From Roseibium limicola (GTDB taxonomy: Bacteria; Pseudomonadota; Alphaproteobacteria; Rhizobiales; Stappiaceae): 64,000 nt of DNA. The notes beneath the pieces were generated by a model, which had not been told where the DNA came from, ran no database searches, and worked only from the letters and a program-made list of their open reading frames with translations. The stretch spans positions 243,149-307,148 of the forward strand of contig NZ_JAFLNF010000007.1 in assembly GCF_017313085.1 (NCBI RefSeq). The letters run 5' to 3'. A program made the translations under genes and the position numbers. This document shows positions 56,627 to 64,000 of the stretch, piece after piece. Positions within the stretch are counted from its first letter, which is position 1; the number at the start of each line of letters is the position of its first letter.

Positions 56627-57604
56627 CTACGAACGAAAAAGCCTGTGATCGAGCGAGAGCCATTGCGCCCATGTCTCCGGCAACCGCTCATGGTGAGCTC
56701 CAAGAAAGTGCCCGACAATGAGGGCGCCACGTTGCCGTGCCCGCAGGCTTTTCTGGTCCAGCGTGACCGGTCCATAGCGCGTCTCGTCCGGTGCATTCAG
56801 GAAAGCCTCGGCAACATTTTTGATCACTGCAGCCAAAGCCGAGAGCGGTGACGCCGAGAGGCGGTATCCAAAGTACTTTTTGAAATTACGAGATTCGTCA
56901 AACGCCCGTCGAAGCTGCTCCATCGGAGCATAGTCATGAGAGTGATAGACCATTGCTTCCGGCGCGTAGGCTTTGGAAAATCCCGCTTCTATGATCTCAC
57001 GCGCCCAGATCTGGTCTTCGGCAAATTCGACATCTGGATAGGGATGCTTCTCCCAGACCGATTTTCGCATCAGGGAGTTGTTGTCGGAATAATAATGCAG
57101 GGCCTGGCGCCAGGCCGGATCCTGTTCGTAGCGCTTGTCATCCAGAGCCTTGCTGACGACATGCGGGCCATTTCCAAAACTCTGAAAGTGCCGATCCAGA
57201 TCCGCTTTTGTAAATGGGCTGGCGGAAGGCACAGCTGTGTGACGACCAAAAACCCCGGCAATCTCAGGATCCTGTTCAGCGGCTGAAACGAGGTTCGCCA
57301 GCCACTGCTGATCGCAAGGCTCCGCATCGTGGGTCAGCAGCGCCACGAATTCCGCGTCGGCAGCTGCGATGGCCTGGTTGCGCGTCCGGCCATGCCCAAA
57401 CGTTTCCGGAGCTATCTCGATCAGACGAACGACAGACAACGCCCGGACAAATTCCGTCGTTCCGTCGGACGAGCCTGAATCGATGACAATCACTTCATAA
57501 GGCCAGGGCGTCTCCTGGCTCAGAACCTGAGACAAGACGTCACCTAACCCCGGCATCGCGTTCTTGGTCGGAATGATGACCGCGCACTTATGCAGGGGCA
57601 TCAT
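56627..57604 (-). CDS. Family 2 glycosyltransferase (rhamnosyltransferase-like)
   Basis: The 325-aa GT-A enzyme has CAVIIPTKNAMPGLGDVLSQ, the nucleotide-binding VIVIDSGSSDGTTEFVRAL and the metal region ALLTHDAEPCDQQWL (T-H-D-A in place of D-x-D). PDVEFAEDQIWAREIIEAGF is the acceptor-side E-D motif. This pattern is common in dTDP-rhamnosyltransferases, which fits the rfb genes in the window. It overlaps the upstream gene at 57588 by 17 bases, so the two are co-translated. Confidence 0.9.
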   Translation of the reverse strand: MMPLHKCAVIIPTKNAMPGLGDVLSQVLSQETPWPYEVIVIDSGSSDGTTEFVRALSVVRLIEIAPETFGHGRTRNQAIAAADAEFVALLTHDAEPCDQQWLANLVSAAEQDPEIAGVFGRHTAVPSASPFTKADLDRHFQSFGNGPHVVSKALDDKRYEQDPAWRQALHYYSDNNSLMRKSVWEKHPYPDVEFAEDQIWAREIIEAGFSKAYAPEAMVYHSHDYAPMEQLRRAFDESRNFKKYFGYRLSASPLSALAAVIKNVAEAFLNAPDETRYGPVTLDQKSLRARQRGALIVGHFLGAHHERLPETWAQWLSLDHRLFRS

Positions 57605-58790
57605 CGTTCCCCTCTTTGGTTAAGGCCCACGTCACCCGTGTGCGCAGTGCAGCTTCGACCAGGCGGGCACTGGCACTCCAGTCAAACTGCTGCACATACC
57701 GCAGCCCGACTTCGCGAAAGCGGTCTCGCTCCAGCGGGTCACTCAGCAATTTCTCAAGCGCGTCGGCAATTCCGTTGGGTGAAGGCTCGGCAAAGATCAT
57801 GCAGTCGTTCGGAAAGATCGCCCGTACGCTGTCCGTTTCCAGATCGACCACAGGTAGACCGCAGGCCATCATTTCCTTGTTCACCAGAGAATGGTTGGTC
57901 GCCGAGAAAACCAGTCCGACAGCACACTCTGAATACAATGTGGCAAGCTCTTCGCTATTCAACACCCCATGGTCGCGAAACGGGATATCCATACCCATGT
58001 CGCCCAGATTGATCCCGAAGCAATCAACCTCGAATTCCACGCCACGCTTCTTCAGGATGCCCAGCGCGAGGAACGCCAACTCGACAGCCCGACGATCGGT
58101 GACATAGCGCGCATACAGCGCGATACGCTTCGCGCTGCGTTGCCGAGTGTTCCGCAATCTGTAGACCGACGCATCAAACGCCAACGGCCAGCACATGGAC
58201 CACCGACCATAGCGCTCGATCATCATCTGATGCAGCCACTCACCGGCGCACAGACAATCGAAATCAAAGCGATAGGTGGATTCCGTCAGTAGATATTCAG
58301 ATCCGGCCGGGTAAAAAGACGGCTCAAAGTCCTGCACCAGATAAAACTTGCGAATGAACCCCTGCATTGCATTGACCGGGAAGCAAGAAAACCTGTCCGT
58401 TGCAATCAGCGCATCGCCCTCAGCCTCTGGCGTATGTTTCCCAAAGATCTCGACTTCGCCTCGGAAGGGCTGAAAATGCCGTTTGATGGTCGCGGCAGCA
58501 TCGGCGCCACTCTTGTGCACTGACGGGTTGTGGACCAGGAAGCGAACCTCATGCCCGAACTCTTCAAGAAAATGTGCCAACCTGAAAATCGTCATGTGGC
58601 CACCGGCACCCGGCCTGAAGTCGGGAATGACGAAGGTAATTCGCATCCTTGCCGGATCAAAACTGTCAACTGGAGGCGTGCCGCCGGCGTCCGCGTAGCT
58701 GACAAACTTGCGCAGATGGTCTACCCGTCTGACCAACGGTGATTTTTTCGGTCTCAGCCCGAGAAGTTTCGTCAAACGCGTAAACGGCAT
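57588..58790 (-). CDS. GT-B glycosyltransferase, WsaF-like
   Basis: The product has 400 residues from ATG 58790 (MPFTRLTKLLGLRPKK); the frame extends to a TTG at 58868. RITFVIPDFRPGAGGHMTIF and RKFYLVQDFEPSFYPAGSEY match the rhamnosyltransferase WsaF group, which in Geobacillus builds the rhamnan chains of an S-layer glycoprotein. The C-terminal Rossmann domain has ALYARYVTDRRAVELAFLAL and the donor-site VFSATNHSLVNKEMMACGLP. It forms a two-gene unit with the GT2 gene at 56627. A rhamnosyl role on a surface glycan is inferred. Confidence 0.88.
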   Translation of the reverse strand: MPFTRLTKLLGLRPKKSPLVRRVDHLRKFVSYADAGGTPPVDSFDPARMRITFVIPDFRPGAGGHMTIFRLAHFLEEFGHEVRFLVHNPSVHKSGADAAATIKRHFQPFRGEVEIFGKHTPEAEGDALIATDRFSCFPVNAMQGFIRKFYLVQDFEPSFYPAGSEYLLTESTYRFDFDCLCAGEWLHQMMIERYGRWSMCWPLAFDASVYRLRNTRQRSAKRIALYARYVTDRRAVELAFLALGILKKRGVEFEVDCFGINLGDMGMDIPFRDHGVLNSEELATLYSECAVGLVFSATNHSLVNKEMMACGLPVVDLETDSVRAIFPNDCMIFAEPSPNGIADALEKLLSDPLERDRFREVGLRYVQQFDWSASARLVEAALRTRVTWALTKEGNDDAPA

Positions 58791-58961
58791 GAATTGGCTC
58801 AAGTGTTCCCTGGAAGCCCGAGGTTGAGGTGCATCGCATGAATAGCGGCGTTCTATCGTCTGCAACAAGGCCTTTCCGGCCGCAGCCGGTATACCGAGGT
58901 ACTTTCACCGGAAAAACCGCTGGCCACAGCGCGTGTCAGGCCATGCCATGAGGGTTTGCGC

Positions 58962-60470
58962 GTGAGACAACTCTGCAAAAAGCTCAGCTTCGCCGGGTTC
59001 CGCCGCCGCGTCTCGTCAGCCATTGAACGCGCCGCGCCGGTTGGAAGCAAAGCCGGCGGCCCGGTCCTGACCATCGTGACACCGAATCCCGAGGCGATTG
59101 TTGATGCCGCTTCGGCGCTGCAGGTCTTGCAAGGCAACGGCCTCACTCTGGAAGTCTTGCACCAGGCCTCAGGATACTTCGTCGCCTACGTAAGACAAGG
59201 CGACCGACTGCCGGCACAAGCCACCAGCGCAATCCTCCACGCGCTGACCGAAGCCACTCCGGACGCCGCTCTGATTTACGGCGACGCGATCCAGATCGAT
59301 CACCAGGGACGGCCCCAAAAGCCGCTGCTCAAACCGGCTTTCGACCCGCTGTTGTTCCGCAGCATCGACTATCTGTCCGATCTCGCCATCTTCCCCCGGG
59401 ATCGGCTGATCCCCTGCCTGGCAGGATCGCCCCCGGGGAGCGGAGCAAGCATCACCGCTCTGCTCGATCTCTATTTGCAGCACTATGACGAGACCAACGT
59501 CTACCATCTGCCCGTTCCGCTGATCGAGACGCCCCACGCGCCACACCTGCGCGCCTTCCCGACCTCAGCAGAGAAAACGGCACCGGCTGCACCCGGTCTG
59601 CCGCCTGTCACGGTGCTTATTCCCAGCCGCAACGGCTTCGATCTCATCAGCCGGACCTTGCAAGGTGTGTTGGAAGAAACCGATTATCCGGACCTGCGTG
59701 TCCACGTGGTCGATAACGGCAGCACGGACCAGCGCGTGCATGACCTCTATGAATATCATGTGACCCGGCACTCAGGGTTCTCATACGAGATCAATCAGGA
59801 AGCCTTCAACTTCTCACGGTCCGTAAACCGCGGGCTCGCCCGCTTTGACACCGGCGCCGTGCTGCTTCTGAACAACGACATCGAAGTGATCACCGATCAG
59901 TGGCTGAAGCAGATGGTGGCCTGTCTCGACATCGAAAAGACCGGCATTGTCGGTGCCAAGCTGCTTTACCCGGACGATCGACTGCAACACGCTGGCGTCA
60001 CGATCGGCACCGGTGGCCTCGCAAGTCATTGCTACTACAAGCGGCCGCGCGACACCGCCGGTCGTTTTGGCCGCCTGCGTGTTCCTCATTCCTCGATTTG
60101 CGTTACCGGTGCAGTCATGCTGATTTCGGAGGACTGTCGAAAAGCCGTCGGACCTTGGGACGAAGAAAATTTCGCCATCGCCTACAACGACGTCGATTAC
60201 TGCCTGCGCGCCTACAAGGCTGGCTTCAGGACCGTCTGGACGCCGCACGCCGAGCTGTACCACCACGAATCGGTCACGCGCGGCATGGATCGAAGTCGGG
60301 CACGCGCCCAGCAGTTTCAGCGGGAAAAAGCCGCCCTGAAACGCCTGCACGAAACTGAAGCCTTTGAAGACCCGACCAGCAGCCCGTGGTTGTCGAAACA
60401 GGCCGGCCATTTTTTGTTCAGGCGTCGCAGCGCCCTTCCCGGACTGCGCAACTGGTGGGACCAGACTTAA
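58962..60470 (+). CDS. Family 2 glycosyltransferase
   Basis: The product has 502 residues. Residues 1-190 are a poorly conserved N-terminal domain with ATPDAALIYGDAIQIDHQGR. The GT-A domain (about 205-450) has VTVLIPSRNGFDLISRTLQG, VHVVDNGSTDQRV, VLLLNNDIEVITDQWLKQM and the acceptor region FAIAYNDVDYCLRAYKAGFR with the closing TPHAELYHHESVTRG. This is the layout of polymerising or rhamnosyl GT2 enzymes in O-antigen clusters. The start is GTG 58962, with GAGGG 7 bases upstream; a TTG at 58956 is the other choice. Confidence 0.88.
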   Translation: MRQLCKKLSFAGFRRRVSSAIERAAPVGSKAGGPVLTIVTPNPEAIVDAASALQVLQGNGLTLEVLHQASGYFVAYVRQGDRLPAQATSAILHALTEATPDAALIYGDAIQIDHQGRPQKPLLKPAFDPLLFRSIDYLSDLAIFPRDRLIPCLAGSPPGSGASITALLDLYLQHYDETNVYHLPVPLIETPHAPHLRAFPTSAEKTAPAAPGLPPVTVLIPSRNGFDLISRTLQGVLEETDYPDLRVHVVDNGSTDQRVHDLYEYHVTRHSGFSYEINQEAFNFSRSVNRGLARFDTGAVLLLNNDIEVITDQWLKQMVACLDIEKTGIVGAKLLYPDDRLQHAGVTIGTGGLASHCYYKRPRDTAGRFGRLRVPHSSICVTGAVMLISEDCRKAVGPWDEENFAIAYNDVDYCLRAYKAGFRTVWTPHAELYHHESVTRGMDRSRARAQQFQREKAALKRLHETEAFEDPTSSPWLSKQAGHFLFRRRSALPGLRNWWDQT

Positions 60471-60484
60471 CCAAGTAAAGGGAT

Positions 60485-61516
60485 CTAGCCGACAAGCTCG
60501 TCCCAAATCGACGCAAGGGCCTCGTGGTCCCCGACGCGACGGCTGTCTGCGATGCCAGCAGCCGCGAGGTTACGCGTCTTGTCCAGGTTGAGGGCAAGAT
60601 CGTTGACCGCTGAGCTCCAAACATCGGCGTCATGGGCCAGCAGCAAACCATTTTCGCGGTTGCGCACACACTCGGCAAAAGGTTCTGTTTCGGTGTAAAG
60701 CCCCGCTGCCCCGACCAGCGCATGCTGGTGAAACTTCAAGTTGGAACGTCCATTGTTGACTGGATTGACTTGATAGGGCGCCAGCGCCACATGAAATCTC
60801 TGCTCAGCCAACCAGGTCTGGAATGGCGCGAAAAACATGTCTTTCAGGTGCGTTACCTGCGGCCCGTCCGGCAACAACTGACTGCCCCGCTTGCCTTGAA
60901 GGGTCGTCAGATGCAGCTGCGGATTGGTTTTTAGCGCGACCGCCAATCCCGGTGCGATGCGACCAAAATCCGCTCCATGCGTGCTGGTGCCCAGAAAGAC
61001 CACCCGAACCGGACCGGCCCCGTCAAAATGCGACAGATCTTCGGAGGGCTCGAGATGGGCAGGCGGCATGTAAATACCTGGCAGATCCGCCATCCGGTCC
61101 AGTATCTGCCGGCTCGGAGCGATCACTTGCTGCAGCATCGGGCGCAACGCCGCGAAATGTCGGGTGAGAAAATGCTCCAGCCGGGCGCGATACTCCGCCG
61201 TAAGCTTGTTGTCCTCCAGCATCGCCCAAAGGTCGTCATCAAGCAGATAGGCAATGCGGGTGCCGGACCCTCTCGCGGCCTTCGCCAAACGTGCCAAATC
61301 GCGCTCGTGGGTGTAGCGAACAACGACAATCAACCGCTCAGCCCGATCTGGGCGGCTCAACTCCAGGCAATGCTGGCCGAACCGACGAAGCCGCAGGCCC
61401 CGAGCGGTCAGAGCCTCTCGCAAGGTCTCGACATAGTGGTAGCGGGTAGGAAAGGCGGTCTTCGGACGACCGCGTGCATGATCATATGCAGATTGCAGGA
61501 AGTCCCAGATCAGCAT
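60485..61516 (-). CDS. GT-B-like glycosyltransferase, single domain
   Basis: This 343-aa protein starts MLIWDFLQSAYDHARGRPKT. The N-terminal half has RLIVVVRYTHERDLARLAKA and a DDD patch (IAYLLDDDLWAML). The C-terminal half has VRVVFLGTSTHGADFGRIAP and a donor-site region HVALAPYQVNPVNNGRSNLK followed by AGLYTETEPFAECV. This resembles GT4-like enzymes of surface polysaccharide clusters with a shortened N-terminal domain. The sugar is unknown. It converges with the GT2 gene at 58962, leaving 14 bases. The gap 61517-61663 holds nothing I recognise. Confidence 0.8.
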   Translation of the reverse strand: MLIWDFLQSAYDHARGRPKTAFPTRYHYVETLREALTARGLRLRRFGQHCLELSRPDRAERLIVVVRYTHERDLARLAKAARGSGTRIAYLLDDDLWAMLEDNKLTAEYRARLEHFLTRHFAALRPMLQQVIAPSRQILDRMADLPGIYMPPAHLEPSEDLSHFDGAGPVRVVFLGTSTHGADFGRIAPGLAVALKTNPQLHLTTLQGKRGSQLLPDGPQVTHLKDMFFAPFQTWLAEQRFHVALAPYQVNPVNNGRSNLKFHQHALVGAAGLYTETEPFAECVRNRENGLLLAHDADVWSSAVNDLALNLDKTRNLAAAGIADSRRVGDHEALASIWDELVG

Positions 61517-61663
61517 GTCTTCTCATCCGCTCGCAATATGGCTGGATCCAAGGCCGTAAACGCCGTGCCGGAGAGACGCAACCCCAACCGAACCTGCGCG
61601 ATCAGAAAAAAACGCTGGCAGCGCAGGGATCGCCGCCAACGTCTGATGTCGTTGCGCGCGGGT

Positions 61664-63259
61664 TTAGTAACCTGCCGCGTGGCCGTCCTTGCGCGGATCA
61701 GAGCCGGCGATCAGCAGGCCCTTGGCCCGGTCGATCATGATCGCCTGAGATCCGCCGATCGGCTCGCTTGAACGGCGCACCTCGTGACCAAAGCCCTTCA
61801 AGCCGTCGAGTGTCGAGGCCGGAATGAGCTTTTCAGCTTCCAAGGCATGGGTCTCCCGATCGAAGAACATGCGCGGGAAATCAATCGCCATCTGCGGATC
61901 CATGCCGTAATCGACGATGTTGGTGATCAGATGCGCATGACCACAGGCCTGATAGTGACCGCCCATCACCCCGAACGACAGCCACGGATGCCCGTCCTTC
62001 AGGCCGAAAGCCGGAATGATCGTGTGCATCGGCCGTTTGCCGCCGGCGACCGTGTTGGCATGGCCAGGCGTTGCCTTGAAGGAGAAGCCACGGTTGTGCA
62101 GCATGACTCCGCTTTTCGGCGCCAGAATGCCGCTGCCGAACGGCTGGAACACCGACTGGATCAGCGACACCGACAGACCATCCTTGTCGACGACCGTCAG
62201 ATAGATCGTGTCGGTCTGCGGCGCCAGGCTGTTACCCGGCACTTCCGGCAGCTTGCGATCCATGCGGATCAGGTGGGACAGCTGGTCGATATAGTCTTCC
62301 GACAATAGACGCGCATGGCCGATGTCCATGTAGTTCGGATCGGTGATGAATTTGTCGCGGACCCCGTAGGCAATGCGCGCCGCTTCCATTTCCAGATGGA
62401 ACCGTTCTGGCCCGATCGGGCTCAGACTGCCGAGATCAAACCGCTCCAGCAGGCCCAGCATGACCAGCGCGATGACGCCCTGGCCGTTGGGCGGCAGCTC
62501 GGCAATCGTGTGTCCACGGTAATCGCGCACCACCGGCGCCACGGCCGTTGTGTGTGCCGCCGCCAGATCCTCCAGGGTCATTACCCCGCCCAGGCCTTTC
62601 AGCGTGGCGATGATGTCTTCGGCAATGGCACCCGTGTAGAAGGCATCCGCTCCGCCATCGGCAATTGCCTGCAGCGTTTCCGCCATATGCGGAAATTTCA
62701 TGATGTCGCCGATGGCCGGCGCCTCGCCCTTCGGCAGGTAATATTTTGTCGCCGCTGCATTGCTCTGCAACTTGCCGACAGCTTCCTGCCAGTCGCGATT
62801 GACGCGCGGCGCCACCGGATAGCCGTTTTGCGCATAGTCGATGGCGCGCTTCAAAAGCTGCTTGAACGAGCGGCTGCCATGGGCCTTGAGCAGGGTTTCC
62901 CAGGCACGCACCGCACCAGGAACGGTCACCGCATGCGGCGATGTTGCCTCGATCGCGGTGATGCCACGTTCGGCCAGCAGCTCGGGCGACAGCGCCTTGG
63001 GAGCGGCGCCCGATCCATTGAAGCCGGCCATGCGGCCATCAGCTTCAGTGACGATTGCAAAGAGGTCGCCCCCAAGGCCGGTCATCTGCGGTTCGACCAC
63101 GGTCTGGACGGCGGCGGCGGCAATGGCTGCATCCACCGCGTTTCCGCCGGACTGCAGCACTTCAAGTGCTGCCGACGTCGCCAGCGGATGGGATGTCGCA
63201 ACAGCCGCCTCACGGGCATAGACCGGCGACCGGCCAGGGGCCTCAAAATCACGTCTCAA
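61664..63259 (-). CDS. Gamma-glutamyltransferase family protein
   Basis: The 531-aa Ntn-hydrolase family member has VATSHPLATSAALEVLQSGG, GGNAVDAAIAAAAVQTVVEP and QMTGLGGDLFAIV at the N-terminus. The processing and catalytic Thr is most likely Thr 351 in QTDTIYLTVVD, followed by LIQSVFQPFGSGILAPKSGV and the oxyanion region. No signal peptide is visible, so it is probably cytoplasmic, unlike the periplasmic glutathione-degrading enzyme of E. coli. This branch includes YwrD-like proteins, cephalosporin acylases and other amidases; the substrate is open. It is divergent from the GlcG/HbpS gene. Confidence 0.92.
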   Translation of the reverse strand: MRRDFEAPGRSPVYAREAAVATSHPLATSAALEVLQSGGNAVDAAIAAAAVQTVVEPQMTGLGGDLFAIVTEADGRMAGFNGSGAAPKALSPELLAERGITAIEATSPHAVTVPGAVRAWETLLKAHGSRSFKQLLKRAIDYAQNGYPVAPRVNRDWQEAVGKLQSNAAATKYYLPKGEAPAIGDIMKFPHMAETLQAIADGGADAFYTGAIAEDIIATLKGLGGVMTLEDLAAAHTTAVAPVVRDYRGHTIAELPPNGQGVIALVMLGLLERFDLGSLSPIGPERFHLEMEAARIAYGVRDKFITDPNYMDIGHARLLSEDYIDQLSHLIRMDRKLPEVPGNSLAPQTDTIYLTVVDKDGLSVSLIQSVFQPFGSGILAPKSGVMLHNRGFSFKATPGHANTVAGGKRPMHTIIPAFGLKDGHPWLSFGVMGGHYQACGHAHLITNIVDYGMDPQMAIDFPRMFFDRETHALEAEKLIPASTLDGLKGFGHEVRRSSEPIGGSQAIMIDRAKGLLIAGSDPRKDGHAAGY

Positions 63260-63275
63260 ATCAGACCTCCAGAAT

Positions 63276-63295
63276 ATTTCCTCCCGGGAGGAAAT
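63276..63295. promoter_or_regulatory. 20-bp perfect palindrome between ggt-family and glcG/hbpS-family genes
   Basis: ATTTCCTCCC and GGGAGGAAAT abut at a central CCCGGG to form a fully symmetric 20-bp element. It lies 17 bases upstream of the ggt-family start and about 90 bases upstream of the divergent gene. The position close to the ggt start suggests a repressor operator. Confidence 0.65.
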
Positions 63296-63384
63296 CCTTC
63301 TTTGCTTATGGTTGTGTTCGCGGGCGCGCAGATCTGCTAGCCCTTGAGCAGACAGGAAATCACTTTTTAGGGAGAAACCGAGCC

Positions 63385-63816
63385 TTGCGCAAACTTACAC
63401 TTTCCATGGCAGAGCAAATCATTTCCGCCGCATTCGCAAAAGCGGAAGAGCTTGGCCTGAAGCCGCTGACCGTTGCCGTCATCGACGCGGGTGGTCACCT
63501 TACGGCACTCTCGCGTCAGGACGGTTCCTCCATTCTGCGTCCGCAGATCGCCCAGGGCAAAGCCTTTGGTGCCGTGGCTGTCGGCACTGGAACCCGCTGG
63601 CTCAATGCAAACGCGGAAAGCCGCCCGCATTTCATCCAGGCCCTGAATGGCGTCTCGAACGGCGCCATCGTGCCGGTTCCAGGCGGCGTTCTGATGAAGG
63701 ATGAGGATGGCGACGTGGTGGGTGCCGTGGGCATCACCGGTGACACTTCCGACAATGACGAAGCCGCAGCGCTGGCCGGTGTGGCGGCAGTCGGCCTCGT
63801 CGCCGATTGCGGGTAA
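63385..63816 (+). CDS. GlcG/HbpS family protein
   Basis: The 143-aa protein has the whole family pattern: LRKLTLSMAEQIISAAFAKA, PLTVAVIDAGGHLTALSRQD, RPQIAQGKAFGAVAVG, PVPGGVLMKDEDGDVVGAVG and ITGDTSDNDEAAALAGV. The start is TTG 63385 with AGGGAGA about 9 bases upstream; the longer open frame from 63055 overlaps the divergent ggt-family gene. The Streptomyces HbpS homologue binds heme, and GlcG is encoded with glycolate oxidase in enterics; the role here is unknown. Confidence 0.93.
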   Translation: MRKLTLSMAEQIISAAFAKAEELGLKPLTVAVIDAGGHLTALSRQDGSSILRPQIAQGKAFGAVAVGTGTRWLNANAESRPHFIQALNGVSNGAIVPVPGGVLMKDEDGDVVGAVGITGDTSDNDEAAALAGVAAVGLVADCG

Positions 63817-63848
63817 CAGCGGCTCGACAGCTGCCTGTGAGAAACAAA

Positions 63849-63880
63849 AAAGGCCCTGAACACAGTTCAGGGCCTTTTCA
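63849..63880 (+). terminator. Rho-independent terminator after the GlcG/HbpS gene
   Basis: AAAGGCCCTGAA (63849-63860) pairs with TTCAGGGCCTTT (63866-63877) around a 5-base loop, with short T- and A-tracts on either side. It can work in both directions. Bases 63881-64000 hold no feature I can support. Confidence 0.9.
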
Positions 63881-64000
63881 GACTGCTGACAAACCTCTGG
63901 CGTTTGCCGGGGGTTTTTGATTCACTGTTTTGATGTTGAAGCAGCCCGGCCCTTCCCAGACAGCGCTCGAGATTGTGACGCTCGATCAGCTTGTCCCCAG

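Noticed and set aside
62315..63340. 341-aa open frame on the plus strand opposite the ggt-family gene
   Set aside because: Antisense to a gene with intact catalytic motifs; no family resemblance.
63869..64000. Open frame on the minus strand reading into the window end
   Set aside because: About 40 residues without a recognisable motif; it could be the end of a gene starting beyond 64000, but the sequence alone does not support a call.

Overview
The window looks like a chromosomal segment of a marine alphaproteobacterium of the Hyphomicrobiales, most like Stappiaceae (Labrenzia/Roseibium). The grounds are the UrtABCDE urea transporter, the alphaproteobacterial-style phn genes (DUF1045-phnM-phnN), the PrtDE-type type I secretion pair with RTX-like substrates, and GC-rich codon use. 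This is inference from gene content; no 16S rRNA or other taxonomic marker is present.

Layout. 1-2969 (+): the end of a phosphonate (C-P lyase) operon: hexapeptide acyltransferase, 2H-phosphoesterase-like DUF1045 protein, phnM, phnN. 2985-5891 (-): a large AsmA-family protein. 5968-11772 (-): urtABCDE, with an 18-bp perfect hairpin between urtA and urtB. 12112-16552 (+), divergent from urtA: a hybrid histidine kinase whose sensor half resembles an NCS1 purine/cytosine permease, overlapping a REC-LuxR response regulator. A TACGTC/GACGTA dyad lies in the divergent intergenic region. 16694-19136: HPP-CBS membrane protein, rpmI-rplT and a small membrane protein. 19162-20975: a secreted protein and two small conserved hypotheticals, one behind a sigma-54-like box. 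21185-24518: rfbA-rfbC-rfbB-rfbD for dTDP-L-rhamnose, with rfbD apparently frameshifted at its C-terminus. 24622-28687: capsule-type exporter genes in the order KpsE-like, KpsT-like, KpsE-like, KpsM-like.

28905-61516 is a surface-layer region. It starts with a type I secretion ABC transporter and its membrane fusion protein. An XRE regulator and an unusual protein follow; the latter has two hydrophobic segments and a C-terminus like that of type I secretion substrates. Next come a 934-aa cysteine-free, Thr/Ala/Gly-rich RTX protein (S-layer candidate) with a strong promoter and a structured leader, a methyltransferase with a regulatory domain, a serralysin-type (M10) protease, a GNAT acetyltransferase, a DUF6447 protein, an FG-GAP repeat protein without a signal peptide, a hexapeptide acyltransferase, a sulfotransferase-like protein and seven glycosyltransferases, one of 1442 aa with an FkbM methyltransferase domain.

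The main observation is that one roughly 35-45 residue repeat (F-D-x3-Y-L-x2-N-P-D-V ... H-Y-L-x2-G-x2-E-G-R) occurs about 20 times in five proteins of this region. Two are predicted secreted proteins (S-layer candidate, M10 protease) and three are cytoplasmic multidomain glycosyltransferases. With the adjacent rhamnose genes, capsule-type exporter and secretion system, this suggests a linked system for making, modifying and exporting a glycosylated surface layer, in which the shared repeat could bring enzymes and substrates together.

The end of the window (61664-63816) has a gamma-glutamyltransferase and a divergent GlcG/HbpS-family gene separated by a 20-bp perfect palindrome. I saw no tRNA or rRNA gene, CRISPR array, insertion sequence or prophage.
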